64,000 nt of DNA from Nibrella viscosa (GTDB taxonomy: Bacteria > Bacteroidota > Bacteroidia > Cytophagales > Spirosomataceae): the NCBI RefSeq assembly GCF_039541875.1, contig NZ_BAABHB010000012.1, positions 62,001 to 126,000 on the forward strand, written 5' to 3'. Of this stretch, positions 39,058-47,827 are shown one piece after another. The notes below the pieces were generated by a model. That model did no database searches, had not been told where the DNA came from, and worked only from the letters and a program-made list of their open reading frames with translations. The position numbers were made by a program, and so were the translations under genes. Positions within the stretch are counted from its first letter, which is position 1. Every line of letters begins with the position of its first letter.

Positions 39058-40320
39058 TCAGTATAAATCGAAGAATTTCTTAAAGGCGGGGATCACGATT
39101 GAAATCGGATTCTCCTGTTTGATCGTGATCTGACCCATACAGGAGGTACCTTCCTTGATGTCGATATCGGGACCTTTGGCCGATGTCCACCGGAAGCCGC
39201 TGTGCGATTGGGCGTCTTTCTCAAAGGCAACATGGACCTCAAAAAGAGGCCCCATGGCCAGCAACCCTTTGGCCAGTTGGTCGTTTTTGACCGAGGTCAG
39301 CATCCCCTGCTGAGTAATCGGGAAATCAGAAATATAGGTAACCCGCCCTTTAATAAAACCGTACTCCTGCGGCTGCACGGTCGAGGGCACCACAAAAGCC
39401 TCCATATCGCGCTTGATCTTTTTGCCGTCCTGTGAGGGGATATACAGGACCCCTTTCAGGCTGGTCAGTTGCCCTTCTTTCTGGTTTTTCAGTTTGAAAA
39501 GGGGCGTTCCGGGTCCAACCACTACGCCTGCATCGGTCAGCACCTCAACCACCTCACCACTGTAGGGGCTTTTAATGTTCGACTGGGTATCGTAGCGCTC
39601 GGTCAGAAACTGGAGGTTTCGTTCGGCTTCGGCAATCTGCTGTTTCTGAGCCGCAATGCGCTGTTGCAGCGAGTAGCCCGCATCGTGCTGGCGGTTAGAG
39701 ACCTCGGCCAGTTGCACTTTCAGGCGCTCTATCGTATTTCTGGACGCATCGATCTGCTGCTTGGTGTTGGCGACCTGCGCCTTCACAATCAGCCCTTTTT
39801 CGAGCAGACTAACCTCCGATTCGAGCTGGTTGGTGAGAAAAGCCAGCTTCTTTTTCTCGGCCTCGATTTCACCCAGAATGCTTACCCGGTTCTGGCTCAT
39901 CAGCTCGCCTTCCAGCAGGGTGCCTTTGTTGCCGTACGAAATCAGCCTGGTCAGTTCGTATTTCCGCTCCGATAAAGTGGCTCTGGCGTTTTCAATCTGC
40001 TGAACCAGCTCCGGCTGCTGCACCGTGGCAATTACGGCTCCGGTCTCTACCTTGTCGCCAATTTTAACCTGGAGCTTTGTGAGCTGGCCGTGCGAAGTGG
40101 CCACTACCTCGTGGACTTCGCCCCCCAGCACCACCCCGGTTACGTTCAGTTTGGTGCTCACCCGCCCTAAAACCGCCCAGGCAATGCCCGTAGCGAGGGC
40201 GGCAAAAACCACCGAAAGAGTTATCCAGGCTTTGGGGCTGGTTACTTTAATCAATTGATCGAGCTTTTCGGGAGTCGACAGCTTTTCCAATGCTGCCGGC
40301 CTAAAAAAACCTGCTGCCAT
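39058..40320 (-). CDS. NHLM/NHLP-type HlyD adaptor protein
   Basis: A 420-aa membrane fusion protein with a single TM near residues 34-54 and the starting segment FFRPAALEKLSTPEKLDQLIKV seen in NHLM secretion proteins. It has the lipoyl half-motif (EVHEVVATSHGQLTKLQVKIGD), a long coiled-coil hairpin (about 110-235) and the returning strand SPYSGEVVEVLTDAGVVVGPG. It connects the C39 exporter to the TolC channel encoded upstream. Confidence 0.92.
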   Translation of the reverse strand: MAAGFFRPAALEKLSTPEKLDQLIKVTSPKAWITLSVVFAALATGIAWAVLGRVSTKLNVTGVVLGGEVHEVVATSHGQLTKLQVKIGDKVETGAVIATVQQPELVQQIENARATLSERKYELTRLISYGNKGTLLEGELMSQNRVSILGEIEAEKKKLAFLTNQLESEVSLLEKGLIVKAQVANTKQQIDASRNTIERLKVQLAEVSNRQHDAGYSLQQRIAAQKQQIAEAERNLQFLTERYDTQSNIKSPYSGEVVEVLTDAGVVVGPGTPLFKLKNQKEGQLTSLKGVLYIPSQDGKKIKRDMEAFVVPSTVQPQEYGFIKGRVTYISDFPITQQGMLTSVKNDQLAKGLLAMGPLFEVHVAFEKDAQSHSGFRWTSAKGPDIDIKEGTSCMGQITIKQENPISIVIPAFKKFFDLY

Positions 40321-40331
40321 GACGGTATCGG

Positions 40332-41903
40332 TTAATGGTTAGATGTATCAGGAATGGTATAAAATGCGTTTCTGTCGATGACAAAGCCTTTACTATCCGG
40401 GACGATCAGCGTTCCGGTATCGTGCCGGAGGTTCAGTATGGCCTGGGCAAACTGGCGGTAAGCCTGCAAATACCGGAGCTGCGAGGTCATCAACCGCTCC
40501 TGAAACAGAATCAGGCTCAGGAGGGTGGTTAGGCCCGCCTGAAACTTGACCTGCTCATCCCGAAATACCACCTGGTTATAGTTGAGAACCTCTCCGGCCT
40601 TCTGGAGATTAGCCACGCTGTTTTCGAGGTAGTTCAGGTCGTTGCTAACGTCCAGTTCGATAAGCCGCTGAATGTTGCCGACCACCACATTCTGGTCATT
40701 CAGGGCCATGTAGCTTTTGGTGAGGTTCCCTTTGGCCCAATTGTTATTAACCGGAAACGTGAACGTCAGCCGGGCCCCGGTGCCGATACTCCGGCTTTCG
40801 TTATTGGCGAAAGAAGCCATTACGTCGCCCAGGCGGTTACCGGTACTGGCGCTGCCGTACCCCACAAAGCCAGTCAGATCCAGTTGGGGTTTTGTGTTGT
40901 TGCGGGCCAGCAAAAACTGCTGCTGCAGGGCTTCGTGGCCGTGCCGGGCGGCCATCAGATCGGCCCGGCGCTCGCGGGCCATCCGGATAAAATCAGCTTT
41001 ATCCAGCCCTGACGTAAACGCCGATTCGGCAATGGTCGGGAAGGCGTTTTCGGGCACATCGATCTCCAGACTCTCTTCGGTGCTCAGACCAATCGCTTTG
41101 CCCAACTGAATGCGGGCAGCATACAACTCCTGGCCGGCCATAATGGTGAGTTTCTCCTGGTTGGCCAGGTCCGACCGGATCTGGGTTAAATCGCCGGCCG
41201 GTTTTTTATCGCCCTTTACCAGCTCTTCGGTCACGGCCAGTACGTTCCGGATCCGGTCTTCGCTCTGTTTGTAAATCTCCAGATTCTTATAGGCCGTGTA
41301 ATAATTCCAGTAAGCCTGCCCGATCTGCCAGATTTCGTACGAGGTCGTAAACTCGTTACCGCTTTTGGCGTTCAGCAGGTAGAGGTAATTGGCCCGCTCC
41401 AGCGCCGTGGCAATGGGCCGTGCTCTCCCTCTGAGCAGGGGCTGGGTCAGCGAAAAAGTAAACCCGCTGGTGTTAGTACCGAGGTACAGATTTATGGGCT
41501 GATTAAAGCTGTTGAGCGGGTAATTGTTGTTGGCAAAGCCGTAATTCAGGCTGAACTCAGTTAGCTGCCCGGTCCGAAGCCGCTTGCGCAGGCCGGCCGA
41601 CAGACCGAGTACGTTGTTGCGCAGAATGCTGTTCTCCACGTAGGCTGTTCGGGGATCGGCTCCCGGCAGGGTGTACTGGTTGTTGCGAAACGATAATTCG
41701 GAAAACGAGTTCAGGTCGAACACGCTCCGCTGGATTTGCAGGTCAGCCTCGGCGCTCCGGATCATGTAACCGCTCCGCAGCAGAGTCGGATTTTTATCGA
41801 AGGCCTTCCGGGCGATTTCGATCAGGTTTCCCTTCACCTGGGCGTATACGTCGCTGGTCAAAACCGTCAGGCCTACCAGCAGGGCAGATAAACAGTGTCT
41901 CAT
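40332..41903 (-). CDS. TolC-family outer-membrane channel of the RiPP exporter
   Basis: A 523-aa protein with signal peptide (MRHCLSALLVGLTVLTSDVYAQ) and two OEP-type helical repeats. Conserved pieces include LTQPLLRGRARPIATALERAN, KPAGDLTQIRSDLANQEK and FQAGLTTLLSLILFQERL. It lies 11 bp upstream of the HlyD gene. Together with the two ABC proteins it makes a complete envelope-spanning secretion path. Confidence 0.92.
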   Translation of the reverse strand: MRHCLSALLVGLTVLTSDVYAQVKGNLIEIARKAFDKNPTLLRSGYMIRSAEADLQIQRSVFDLNSFSELSFRNNQYTLPGADPRTAYVENSILRNNVLGLSAGLRKRLRTGQLTEFSLNYGFANNNYPLNSFNQPINLYLGTNTSGFTFSLTQPLLRGRARPIATALERANYLYLLNAKSGNEFTTSYEIWQIGQAYWNYYTAYKNLEIYKQSEDRIRNVLAVTEELVKGDKKPAGDLTQIRSDLANQEKLTIMAGQELYAARIQLGKAIGLSTEESLEIDVPENAFPTIAESAFTSGLDKADFIRMARERRADLMAARHGHEALQQQFLLARNNTKPQLDLTGFVGYGSASTGNRLGDVMASFANNESRSIGTGARLTFTFPVNNNWAKGNLTKSYMALNDQNVVVGNIQRLIELDVSNDLNYLENSVANLQKAGEVLNYNQVVFRDEQVKFQAGLTTLLSLILFQERLMTSQLRYLQAYRQFAQAILNLRHDTGTLIVPDSKGFVIDRNAFYTIPDTSNH

Positions 41904-41923
41904 AGCCGGTCGAGTTGCGCTGG

Positions 41924-42445
41924 TTAGACCTCCGAGAACCGGTTCAGAATTTTTACGAAGCGGGAGCCGGCCTGAGCCACCCCGTCGAGCACGTTGGCGT
42001 CTACCAGATCTTCGTCTTCGGGGTTGCCAAAGCCAAGCTGGCCCGTGGTCTTGCGCAGGCGATTCGACAGAAACAGGGCGAGGGCGTAGTAAAAATTGGC
42101 CCGGAATTCAGAATTGGTCAGGAGCCGCAGATTAATCTTTTCGCGGGAGATCTGGTAAATCACCGAAGGGGCCGTAACGATCACCGAAACCGCAGGGGGA
42201 GTCGACTCCAGAAAAGACATTTCGCCCACCACCTCGCCGGCTTCGAGTTTGGCGATACACTCGTTAAAATTGTTATTGGCGCAAACGGCCAGTTGGCCCG
42301 ATAAAACAATGTATAAACTATCCACAGCCTGGCCTTTATTAATCAGCCGGTCGCCGGTTTCGAGCGTTAATTTGGTGCCGTTCTGGAGCAACCACTCCAC
42401 ATCTCTATCGTTCAGATGACCTAAAAAGTATAATACACGTTTCAT
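41924..42445 (-). CDS. Crp-like cyclic-nucleotide-binding-fold protein without DNA-binding domain
   Basis: A 173-aa beta-roll protein (LETGDRLINKGQAVDSLYIVLSG, LEAGEVVGEMSFLES) with a C-terminal helical tail but no HTH. The phosphate-binding cassette, normally GE.....R(S/T)A, reads GEMSFLESTPPAVSV, so the Arg that holds the cyclic phosphate is missing. It may therefore sense another ligand or act as an assembly domain. Similar single-domain proteins accompany NHLM export genes. It lies 21 bp upstream of the TolC gene. Confidence 0.85.
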   Translation of the reverse strand: MKRVLYFLGHLNDRDVEWLLQNGTKLTLETGDRLINKGQAVDSLYIVLSGQLAVCANNNFNECIAKLEAGEVVGEMSFLESTPPAVSVIVTAPSVIYQISREKINLRLLTNSEFRANFYYALALFLSNRLRKTTGQLGFGNPEDEDLVDANVLDGVAQAGSRFVKILNRFSEV

Positions 42446-42577
42446 AAGTATGAATAATTTTTAATATATGTTTTTATAGTTTACACAAACGTATCAGGGC
42501 CGGCACCGATAAGTTTGCCAAAAAAGCCGTCATTCCGGACAGGTATAGCGTGACAGGCCCGGCCAGGTAGGCCCGGA

Positions 42578-43231
42578 CTACCGTAAAGAGCAGAGTAGCT
42601 TCCGGGGCGAAATGCTGTACTGCTCCGCAAAAAGCCGGGAGAAATAGTGCACATCGGTATAGCCGACAGCATGGGCAATTTGCGCTACCGACTGCTGCAA
42701 ATAAGTATCAATCAGTTGTTTGGCTCGGTGCAGACGCAGAATCCGGACGTATTTGTTGGGGGTGAGGTAAACCAGATTCAGAATTTTGCGATGCAACTGC
42801 CGTTCGCTGACCGCCATTTTATAAGACAGCTCACCAAGATGGAGATAATCCTGCCGGATATTGCCGTACACTTCTTTTTCCAGGTTCACAAGCCAGTCCT
42901 GATCAACTTTAGCCACTTTGTGGGGGAGAATCTCCCTGGCACACAGCTTTCTAACATACTCGTTCGACGCATAGATACCAAAAATATCCGGGTGGTTATG
43001 GTGAGTCAGGCTCAAGGCATTGGTTCGGGCTTTCTGGATGATCTCCTCTACAATATCGCTTATTTCTTTACTGCTGGAGAACAGAATGCTTTCGAGCTTA
43101 TAGTTATCATAAGTGCCACTGTTTTGGCTCACCTGCATAATGTTCTCCAGCGGGTTTTTTATGCGCTGAGCAAGCTGTTCGAGCGCGTTGGGGGCATTCC
43201 AGTCGATAACACTTTGTTTACCTGTATGCAT
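42578..43231 (-). CDS. AraC-family regulator with a HisKA-like helical N-terminus
   Basis: A 217-aa protein from the ATG at 43231 (MHTGKQSVIDWN). The N-terminal 80 residues (LEQLAQRIKNPLENIMQVSQ, then SSSKEISDIVEEIIQ) look like the dimerisation helices of a histidine kinase, except that the phospho-acceptor His of LAHxIKNPL is Gln. The C-terminal HTH_18 (about 115-215) has SERQLHRKILNLVYLTPNKYV and VAQIAHAVGYTDVHYFSRLF. It sits at the border between export genes and biosynthetic genes and probably regulates the island. Confidence 0.85.
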   Translation of the reverse strand: MHTGKQSVIDWNAPNALEQLAQRIKNPLENIMQVSQNSGTYDNYKLESILFSSSKEISDIVEEIIQKARTNALSLTHHNHPDIFGIYASNEYVRKLCAREILPHKVAKVDQDWLVNLEKEVYGNIRQDYLHLGELSYKMAVSERQLHRKILNLVYLTPNKYVRILRLHRAKQLIDTYLQQSVAQIAHAVGYTDVHYFSRLFAEQYSISPRKLLCSLR

Positions 43232-43443
43232 CTTTCTATAGCGAATAGTTTGAGGATAAAGAAAAAAACGGAGAGCCGTACCAGCAGAAGCAGACAGAAA
43301 GGCAGCACAAACAAATGCGGGCAGGTAGATGCAATAGCACATACAACTGCCGAGTAACACGCGATCAGGCAGACCTGCATGGAGCGGAGGCAGAACCCAG
43401 CTATGTGGCAGGCCGCAGAGGAGACGAGAGTAGCCCCGGCGTA

Positions 43444-43695
43444 TCAGAGGGCGGTTTTCCGGGCGTTGAGCTCCTGTCTGATTTTCTTCAGACTGACGAT
43501 GTTTAAGGCGAGGATGGGTAGCAACCCAAAAGGAACAACCACCAGGGGCGTAAACTTATCCTGAGCCGTCAGATAAACAATCATCACAAAAAGTACAGTA
43601 AGTATCCCCGCAAAGGCAAATGTTGCGACTAAGGCTGTTTTTTGCAATTTGAGCAACTCTTCGGTGCTTTTCTCTTTGATGCTATTTTTTTTCAT
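43444..43695 (-). CDS. Small two-TM membrane protein, family member A
   Basis: An 83-aa protein: N-terminal KEKSTEELLKLQKTAL, two TM helices (about 22-44 and 50-68), C-terminal IRQELNARKTAL. The same pattern ((S/T)xE(E/D)L, two TM helices, charged I..EL..RK end) recurs at 47036-47299 and 49440-49697. No function is known to me. Repeated presence among RiPP genes suggests immunity or a maturation-complex role. Confidence 0.7.
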   Translation of the reverse strand: MKKNSIKEKSTEELLKLQKTALVATFAFAGILTVLFVMIVYLTAQDKFTPLVVVPFGLLPILALNIVSLKKIRQELNARKTAL

Positions 43696-43714
43696 ACTAG
43701 TAGAATGTATTTTA

Positions 43715-43861
43715 CTAATTACTAACTGAATCCAATCGTGAGTTAATCCCGTCTATCATAACAGCGATCTTTACGTTCTTAGCCGTACTGAGAAAATTCT
43801 CCTTCTTACAAAGTTCGTCAATTGTAAGCTCAGCCAGTGGTTCAGCATAAAAGATACGCAT
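43715..43861 (-). CDS. 48-aa ORF resembling the N-terminus of the small two-TM family
   Basis: An ATG-to-TAG ORF encoding MRIFYAEPLAELTIDELCKK, then ENFLSTAKNVKIAVMIDG and INSRLDSVSN. The LTIDEL block resembles the MTxDEL/STEEL motif of the neighbouring small membrane proteins, but there is no TM helix. It begins 20 bp upstream of member A. It may be a real small protein or a decayed family member. Confidence 0.4.
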   Translation of the reverse strand: MRIFYAEPLAELTIDELCKKENFLSTAKNVKIAVMIDGINSRLDSVSN

Positions 43862-43933
43862 TGTAGGTTGGAATTCTTTTATTTATAGTAGGAATAACTA
43901 AAGTCTGCACCAGGCCTGGATGACTAGGTTCGC

Positions 43934-44116
43934 TCACTTACCATTAAATTTTCTCCTTTTTAAGAAGAACAGAATGATTAATCTAATAAACAACAAAATA
44001 AATAGGAAAAAATAGAATTTAGTCAACGCATTTTGGCCTAAATTATAAAAATATGTACCAAAGAAAAGCAATGGAAATAATAAGACCCACTGATAAATTT
44101 TAGAATACTTTATCAT
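43934..44116 (-). CDS. 60-aa two-TM hypothetical membrane protein
   Basis: A very hydrophobic 60-aa ORF (VLLFPLLFFGTYFY and FYFFLFILLFIRLIILFF helices) with a basic C-terminus FLKRRKFNGK, directly downstream of the dehydratase gene on the same strand. Size, charge and position are those of a bacteriocin immunity protein, but this is inference. Confidence 0.5.
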   Translation of the reverse strand: MIKYSKIYQWVLLFPLLFFGTYFYNLGQNALTKFYFFLFILLFIRLIILFFLKRRKFNGK

Positions 44117-44166
44117 TTTCTTAATATTAAAGATATTGTAAAAATTTAAATCAACAACAGTTAGGA

Positions 44167-45699
44167 CTAAATATTAACCCATTTTCTTATAAACCGTATT
44201 TGCTCTTCTTTATGAGCGTCCGAAAGGAGATCTATTCGATGAAAAATATTTTGAATACAATTGTACTCGAATATCTTGATCAACTTATTATCTACTAGAA
44301 AATCATCTTCACTCTTCAGATTAAAAATAGGTATATCGCCATTTAGCATTTGTTTTACTTCATAGTCAAGTATAAACTTATAATCTTCTCTATTTTCTCC
44401 TTTAAAAGCCTTTGACAATAAATCGTACAACGTAGATTGATATACTTGATAATTTGCCATAAAAGATCCCAACCTCAAATACTTTAAGATTTTAAAATAA
44501 ATAAAGGTAGGCCGCCAGACATAACGCATTTCATTGCTTATAAAAAACTTTAGTGGAGAATTTCCAGACTTCAATTCTACTTTCGAACTTAAAAACACAT
44601 CATACGCTACAGAAAAACCATCAATAAAATTCTCCTTATAATCATTCACAAAATGATATTTACCCTTAAACACAGGAATATTTTTTCTTCCAATTTTCCT
44701 CGTAGTAACGCGAGTACTTATTTTAGAATATAGGGTATTAGGGTTTATAACCACTCGATCAAGATCTGTAACGTCAACGTGCCCCAACACACCATACCCA
44801 ACATTATTTAATGGTGCCCCTGTATCTTGATTCACAATCAAAACGCTTTCTAACACCGAAAAATCCGGTATGTTAAATTGACTATTCCATGAACGAAAAG
44901 ATTTATCATTAAAAACTGGTTGAATGATAGTTTCATGATCAATTATGACAGGATTTTTACCAGATGCAATTAAATTCTCATGATGACAATCTTTACTACC
45001 TAAAAGTAAAGTAACGGCTAATAAAACTCCTGCTTTATAGTAGTATTCTCTTAAATCATCTTCAGAGCTAACCGGTTCGTAATTTACAAATTCTATCCAG
45101 CCATAACCACCACAATCCAACACGTTAAATGTCTTCAAATCTGCCTTTACCTTGCAGTTAACCCAATTAATAAAAGAATTATACGAATGCGTTATTCCTA
45201 CATTCCTCGGCTTATAGATCAGCTTCGTTCCATCTGACAAACTCACGGAGGAAGTACCTTCACCATTGTGCATATCTCCAATACATAAATCAATATCTAC
45301 AATCTCAATGCTTTTTAAGTTGAATGTTGATTCTATACTTTTGACATCCTTCTGAAAACGCGTAATAATATTATGAATATGATTAGAGAAATTACGAGAC
45401 TTTACTCTAAGCTTCTTATCTAAAACAGGATAATTTGTTGCTAATGATAAAACCATTCTCTCTACAAACTGCTCAAAATCAGTTTCACCACTCGCAATAA
45501 ATTTATTTAATTCTGCGTATAAAGTAACCTCTGCTGTATAACTTAGCTCTTCCAGTAATTTGCATTCTAATTTATCCTGAATCCAGGGCAACAGTTTTAA
45601 ATCAGCTTTACTTATAAAGAATTCTGTATAGGGTAAAACAATTTCCACAAACGGAATTGCCTTTAACTGTTCTTTGATTTTATACGGGGCCTGATTCAT
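44167..45699 (-). CDS. LanM-type dehydratase domain protein (DUF4135) without LanC cyclase
   Basis: A 510-aa homologue of the N-terminal dehydratase of class II lanthipeptide synthetases. It shows the lipid-kinase-like catalytic set: D142/H144 in GDMHNGEG, K163 in IYKPRNVG, D237/H239/N242 in SKDCHHEN and D254/E256 in VIIDHETI. Spacing matches LanM enzymes, which phosphorylate Ser/Thr and eliminate phosphate to give Dha/Dhb. The protein ends where LanM would continue into the zinc LanC cyclase, and no separate LanC is in the window. The region is very AT-rich, unlike the export genes. Confidence 0.88.
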   Translation of the reverse strand: MNQAPYKIKEQLKAIPFVEIVLPYTEFFISKADLKLLPWIQDKLECKLLEELSYTAEVTLYAELNKFIASGETDFEQFVERMVLSLATNYPVLDKKLRVKSRNFSNHIHNIITRFQKDVKSIESTFNLKSIEIVDIDLCIGDMHNGEGTSSVSLSDGTKLIYKPRNVGITHSYNSFINWVNCKVKADLKTFNVLDCGGYGWIEFVNYEPVSSEDDLREYYYKAGVLLAVTLLLGSKDCHHENLIASGKNPVIIDHETIIQPVFNDKSFRSWNSQFNIPDFSVLESVLIVNQDTGAPLNNVGYGVLGHVDVTDLDRVVINPNTLYSKISTRVTTRKIGRKNIPVFKGKYHFVNDYKENFIDGFSVAYDVFLSSKVELKSGNSPLKFFISNEMRYVWRPTFIYFKILKYLRLGSFMANYQVYQSTLYDLLSKAFKGENREDYKFILDYEVKQMLNGDIPIFNLKSEDDFLVDNKLIKIFEYNCIQNIFHRIDLLSDAHKEEQIRFIRKWVNI

Positions 45700-45741
45700 C
45701 GTGTTTCTGCTTAATTATACCTTATCCGGATAAGTACGTAA

Positions 45742-46956
45742 TTAATCCACAACTTTAAGCAATCCACCTCTGACAAGCCTTTTTGCTAATTTTAATTTAT
45801 TCTCGTCATTCAAAAATGGAATATCTTTAACCGAGAATACACCCTTCTGTTCAGAAATAAATGCTAAGGTACCCACAATTTGTGAAGGGCCTTTTATGGT
45901 ATTCCCCTGGAATAAAATCCTAGCTCCAGTAGCACTATTCGTAACTTTTGAGACCAAACCTTCTCGTTTCGAAAGCTGCGAATATAAATCAATATGATTC
46001 AATTTATCTAAACTTGAAAAGTGGCCATCTGGTCTTGGTTGCTCTTTTGTCCTAAACTCTTCTTCTAAAATGTTCAAAGCCCCAGCGATATTATCCTTGC
46101 TAAAGACCTGTTGTAAAATATTAATAAAGTCTAATTCTGCGTCAGCGGATAATAGGTTTTCATCATCAGAATTCAAGAAGCCAACAGGAAGTGCTCTACG
46201 CAATTCTATATGCTTTTGGCTTAGATTTAACAATGATTTCGTAATAAAATCAATCCATTGTGTAGATTGTATACCTATAGTAATGTGTATAGAGGATCTG
46301 TCAGTTGTGTATGCCTCATGAGGAACACCCCGTGGCATATACAAAATATCTCCTGCACGCAGGGTAATTTCTCTTGCACCGGTAAGTTGCTCTCTCTGAA
46401 AAGTAGGTTGGTAACTATTCAAAAGAGGGGTCTTGAAATGAGTATCGTTATACAATATCCAATGCTTTTCACCTGAGATTTGTATGGCAAAAACATCATG
46501 CGAATCATAATGAGGAGAGAATGCCTTCTCGTTTTCTGGTGTTAAATAAAGGTTTGCACCAGCATTATGACTTATTTGTTGACGAATATTTTCTATAAGA
46601 CTTTTGAGAGGCCCCCAAAAACGATGAATTCCATTCACAATAATAGAATACCCATCAGCGTAAGCAGTATAAAGTTGGTTTAAGTTTAAGCTTCCATCCT
46701 GATTTTCGTAAACAGTTGGGTTCATCGGCTGATTACTTTTCACAACCTTTAAGCTCATACCTTGTGGACGACTATATTCTAAGACCTTATCCAGGTCTTT
46801 AATTGACAATAGCGAAGAAAAAAAATCAGAATTGTTTCTTGAAACATGCAACACTTTTCTTTCCCAATAATTAGCCTTAAAATCTTCTATACTTATTGGA
46901 TGAATTAAATCGGAAAAATTATTTAATTCTTCTTGAATTTCAATATATGTTTCCAT
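45742..46956 (-). CDS. JmjC/cupin-4 family Fe(II)/2-oxoglutarate oxygenase
   Basis: A 404-aa protein resembling ribosomal oxygenase ROXA/YcfD. The Fe site is H149-x-D151 in SPHYDSHDVFAIQISGEKHW and H213 in MPRGVPHEAYTT. The C-terminal dimerisation and winged-helix-like regions follow. Family members hydroxylate protein side chains such as Arg or His. Sitting 42 bp upstream of the dehydratase and downstream of five precursor genes, it probably hydroxylates the peptides. The target residue is unknown. Confidence 0.86.
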   Translation of the reverse strand: METYIEIQEELNNFSDLIHPISIEDFKANYWERKVLHVSRNNSDFFSSLLSIKDLDKVLEYSRPQGMSLKVVKSNQPMNPTVYENQDGSLNLNQLYTAYADGYSIIVNGIHRFWGPLKSLIENIRQQISHNAGANLYLTPENEKAFSPHYDSHDVFAIQISGEKHWILYNDTHFKTPLLNSYQPTFQREQLTGAREITLRAGDILYMPRGVPHEAYTTDRSSIHITIGIQSTQWIDFITKSLLNLSQKHIELRRALPVGFLNSDDENLLSADAELDFINILQQVFSKDNIAGALNILEEEFRTKEQPRPDGHFSSLDKLNHIDLYSQLSKREGLVSKVTNSATGARILFQGNTIKGPSQIVGTLAFISEQKGVFSVKDIPFLNDENKLKLAKRLVRGGLLKVVD

Positions 46957-47035
46957 TTGCTAAAAATTAAAATTAACAATAAATATTATCAGATATTTAG
47001 GCTAATATAAACCAATCAAACGAGTTGCTCAAAAA

Positions 47036-47299
47036 TTATAAATCTGATTTTCTGCTTTCTAATTCTTTATTTATAGATCTGACCTGGCCATAGACCATGA
47101 ACAAAATGGGTAAAGATACAATTGGCAGAAAAAGTAAAGACGTAAAACCTTTATTAACTGTCTGAAATATAGTAATTATAAACAGTGCAATTAAAGCTCC
47201 CGCTAATAAACCGGTAACGAAAGACACAGATTTCTTCTTTTTCATTAAATCTTCTGTTGTCATTTGGCTAAAATTGTCTTTTGTGAATTCCACTTTCAT
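47036..47299 (-). CDS. Small two-TM membrane protein, family member B
   Basis: An 87-aa protein with MTTEDLMKKKKSVSFVTG, two TM helices (about 29-47 and 53-70) and C-terminal INKELESRKSDL, clearly paralogous to members A and C in this island. It lies between the precursor array and the oxygenase gene. Confidence 0.7.
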   Translation of the reverse strand: MKVEFTKDNFSQMTTEDLMKKKKSVSFVTGLLAGALIALFIITIFQTVNKGFTSLLFLPIVSLPILFMVYGQVRSINKELESRKSDL

Positions 47300-47383
47300 A
47301 GTGCTATTACTTTTTAGTACTGATTAGAAATATTTAATACTATAATAAGCTAAAAATTGATATTGGAACAACAGAACTTAATA

Positions 47384-47438
47384 ATTTTGTAAAATTATTA
47401 TTAACCAAATAAATTAGTTAATAATAATTTTACAAAAT
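47384..47438. terminator. Perfect 22-bp AT-rich inverted repeat downstream of the precursor array
   Basis: Arm ATTTTGTAAAATTATTATTA plus AC (47384-47405) is exactly complementary to 47417-47438, with an 11-bp loop. It sits 22 bp after the stop of the last NHLP precursor and before the enzymes. It could terminate most transcripts or stabilise the precursor mRNA, giving more peptide than enzyme. Confidence 0.65.
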
Positions 47439-47459
47439 ATATCTTCTGACCAATAACTA

Positions 47460-47804
47460 TTATAAGGCCTTACCTAAAAAATAACCACCTGCGACTACTA
47501 CTACACCAACAATTATACCACCAATTAGATCTGTACCGCCTGCAACCATTTCTAATTGTTCGTCTGACAATTCTAACTCAGAAATTTCGACTCGTCTTGG
47601 GATGTTCAAATATATTTTTGAAGTATCTGTTTGGTCGTCTACTATAATATTAACACCTGATTGAACCTTCTGTCCAGTGACTGATTCAATAGTAGTGATC
47701 GGATTTTTTATTAACTGCTCTTTAAAGGTCGAGCTTTCCCATGCTTTATGCGCAAGAGTTTTCAACAATTCTGCACCTTCTTTTTGTTGTTCTTGAGTTA
47801 TCAT
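47460..47804 (-). CDS. NHLP-leader RiPP precursor 1 (hydrophobic glycine-zipper core)
   Basis: A 114-aa precursor. The 90-aa nitrile-hydratase-like leader (HKAWESSTFKEQLIKNP, then VDDQTDTSKIYLNIP, SDEQLEMVAGG) ends in Gly-Gly. The 24-aa core TDLIGGIIVGVVVVAGGYFL plus GKAL has one Thr, no Ser and no Cys. It resembles a membrane-spanning GxxxG bacteriocin helix rather than a lanthipeptide. Cleavage by the C39 exporter after GG is expected. Confidence 0.88.
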   Translation of the reverse strand: MITQEQQKEGAELLKTLAHKAWESSTFKEQLIKNPITTIESVTGQKVQSGVNIIVDDQTDTSKIYLNIPRRVEISELELSDEQLEMVAGGTDLIGGIIVGVVVVAGGYFLGKAL

Positions 47805-47827
47805 AATTGTAAAGCTTTAAAATTCAT

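Noticed and set aside
41924..42445. Functional Crp/Fnr transcription factor
   Set aside because: There is no HTH domain and the phosphate-binding Arg is missing, so only a cNMP-fold protein can be claimed.
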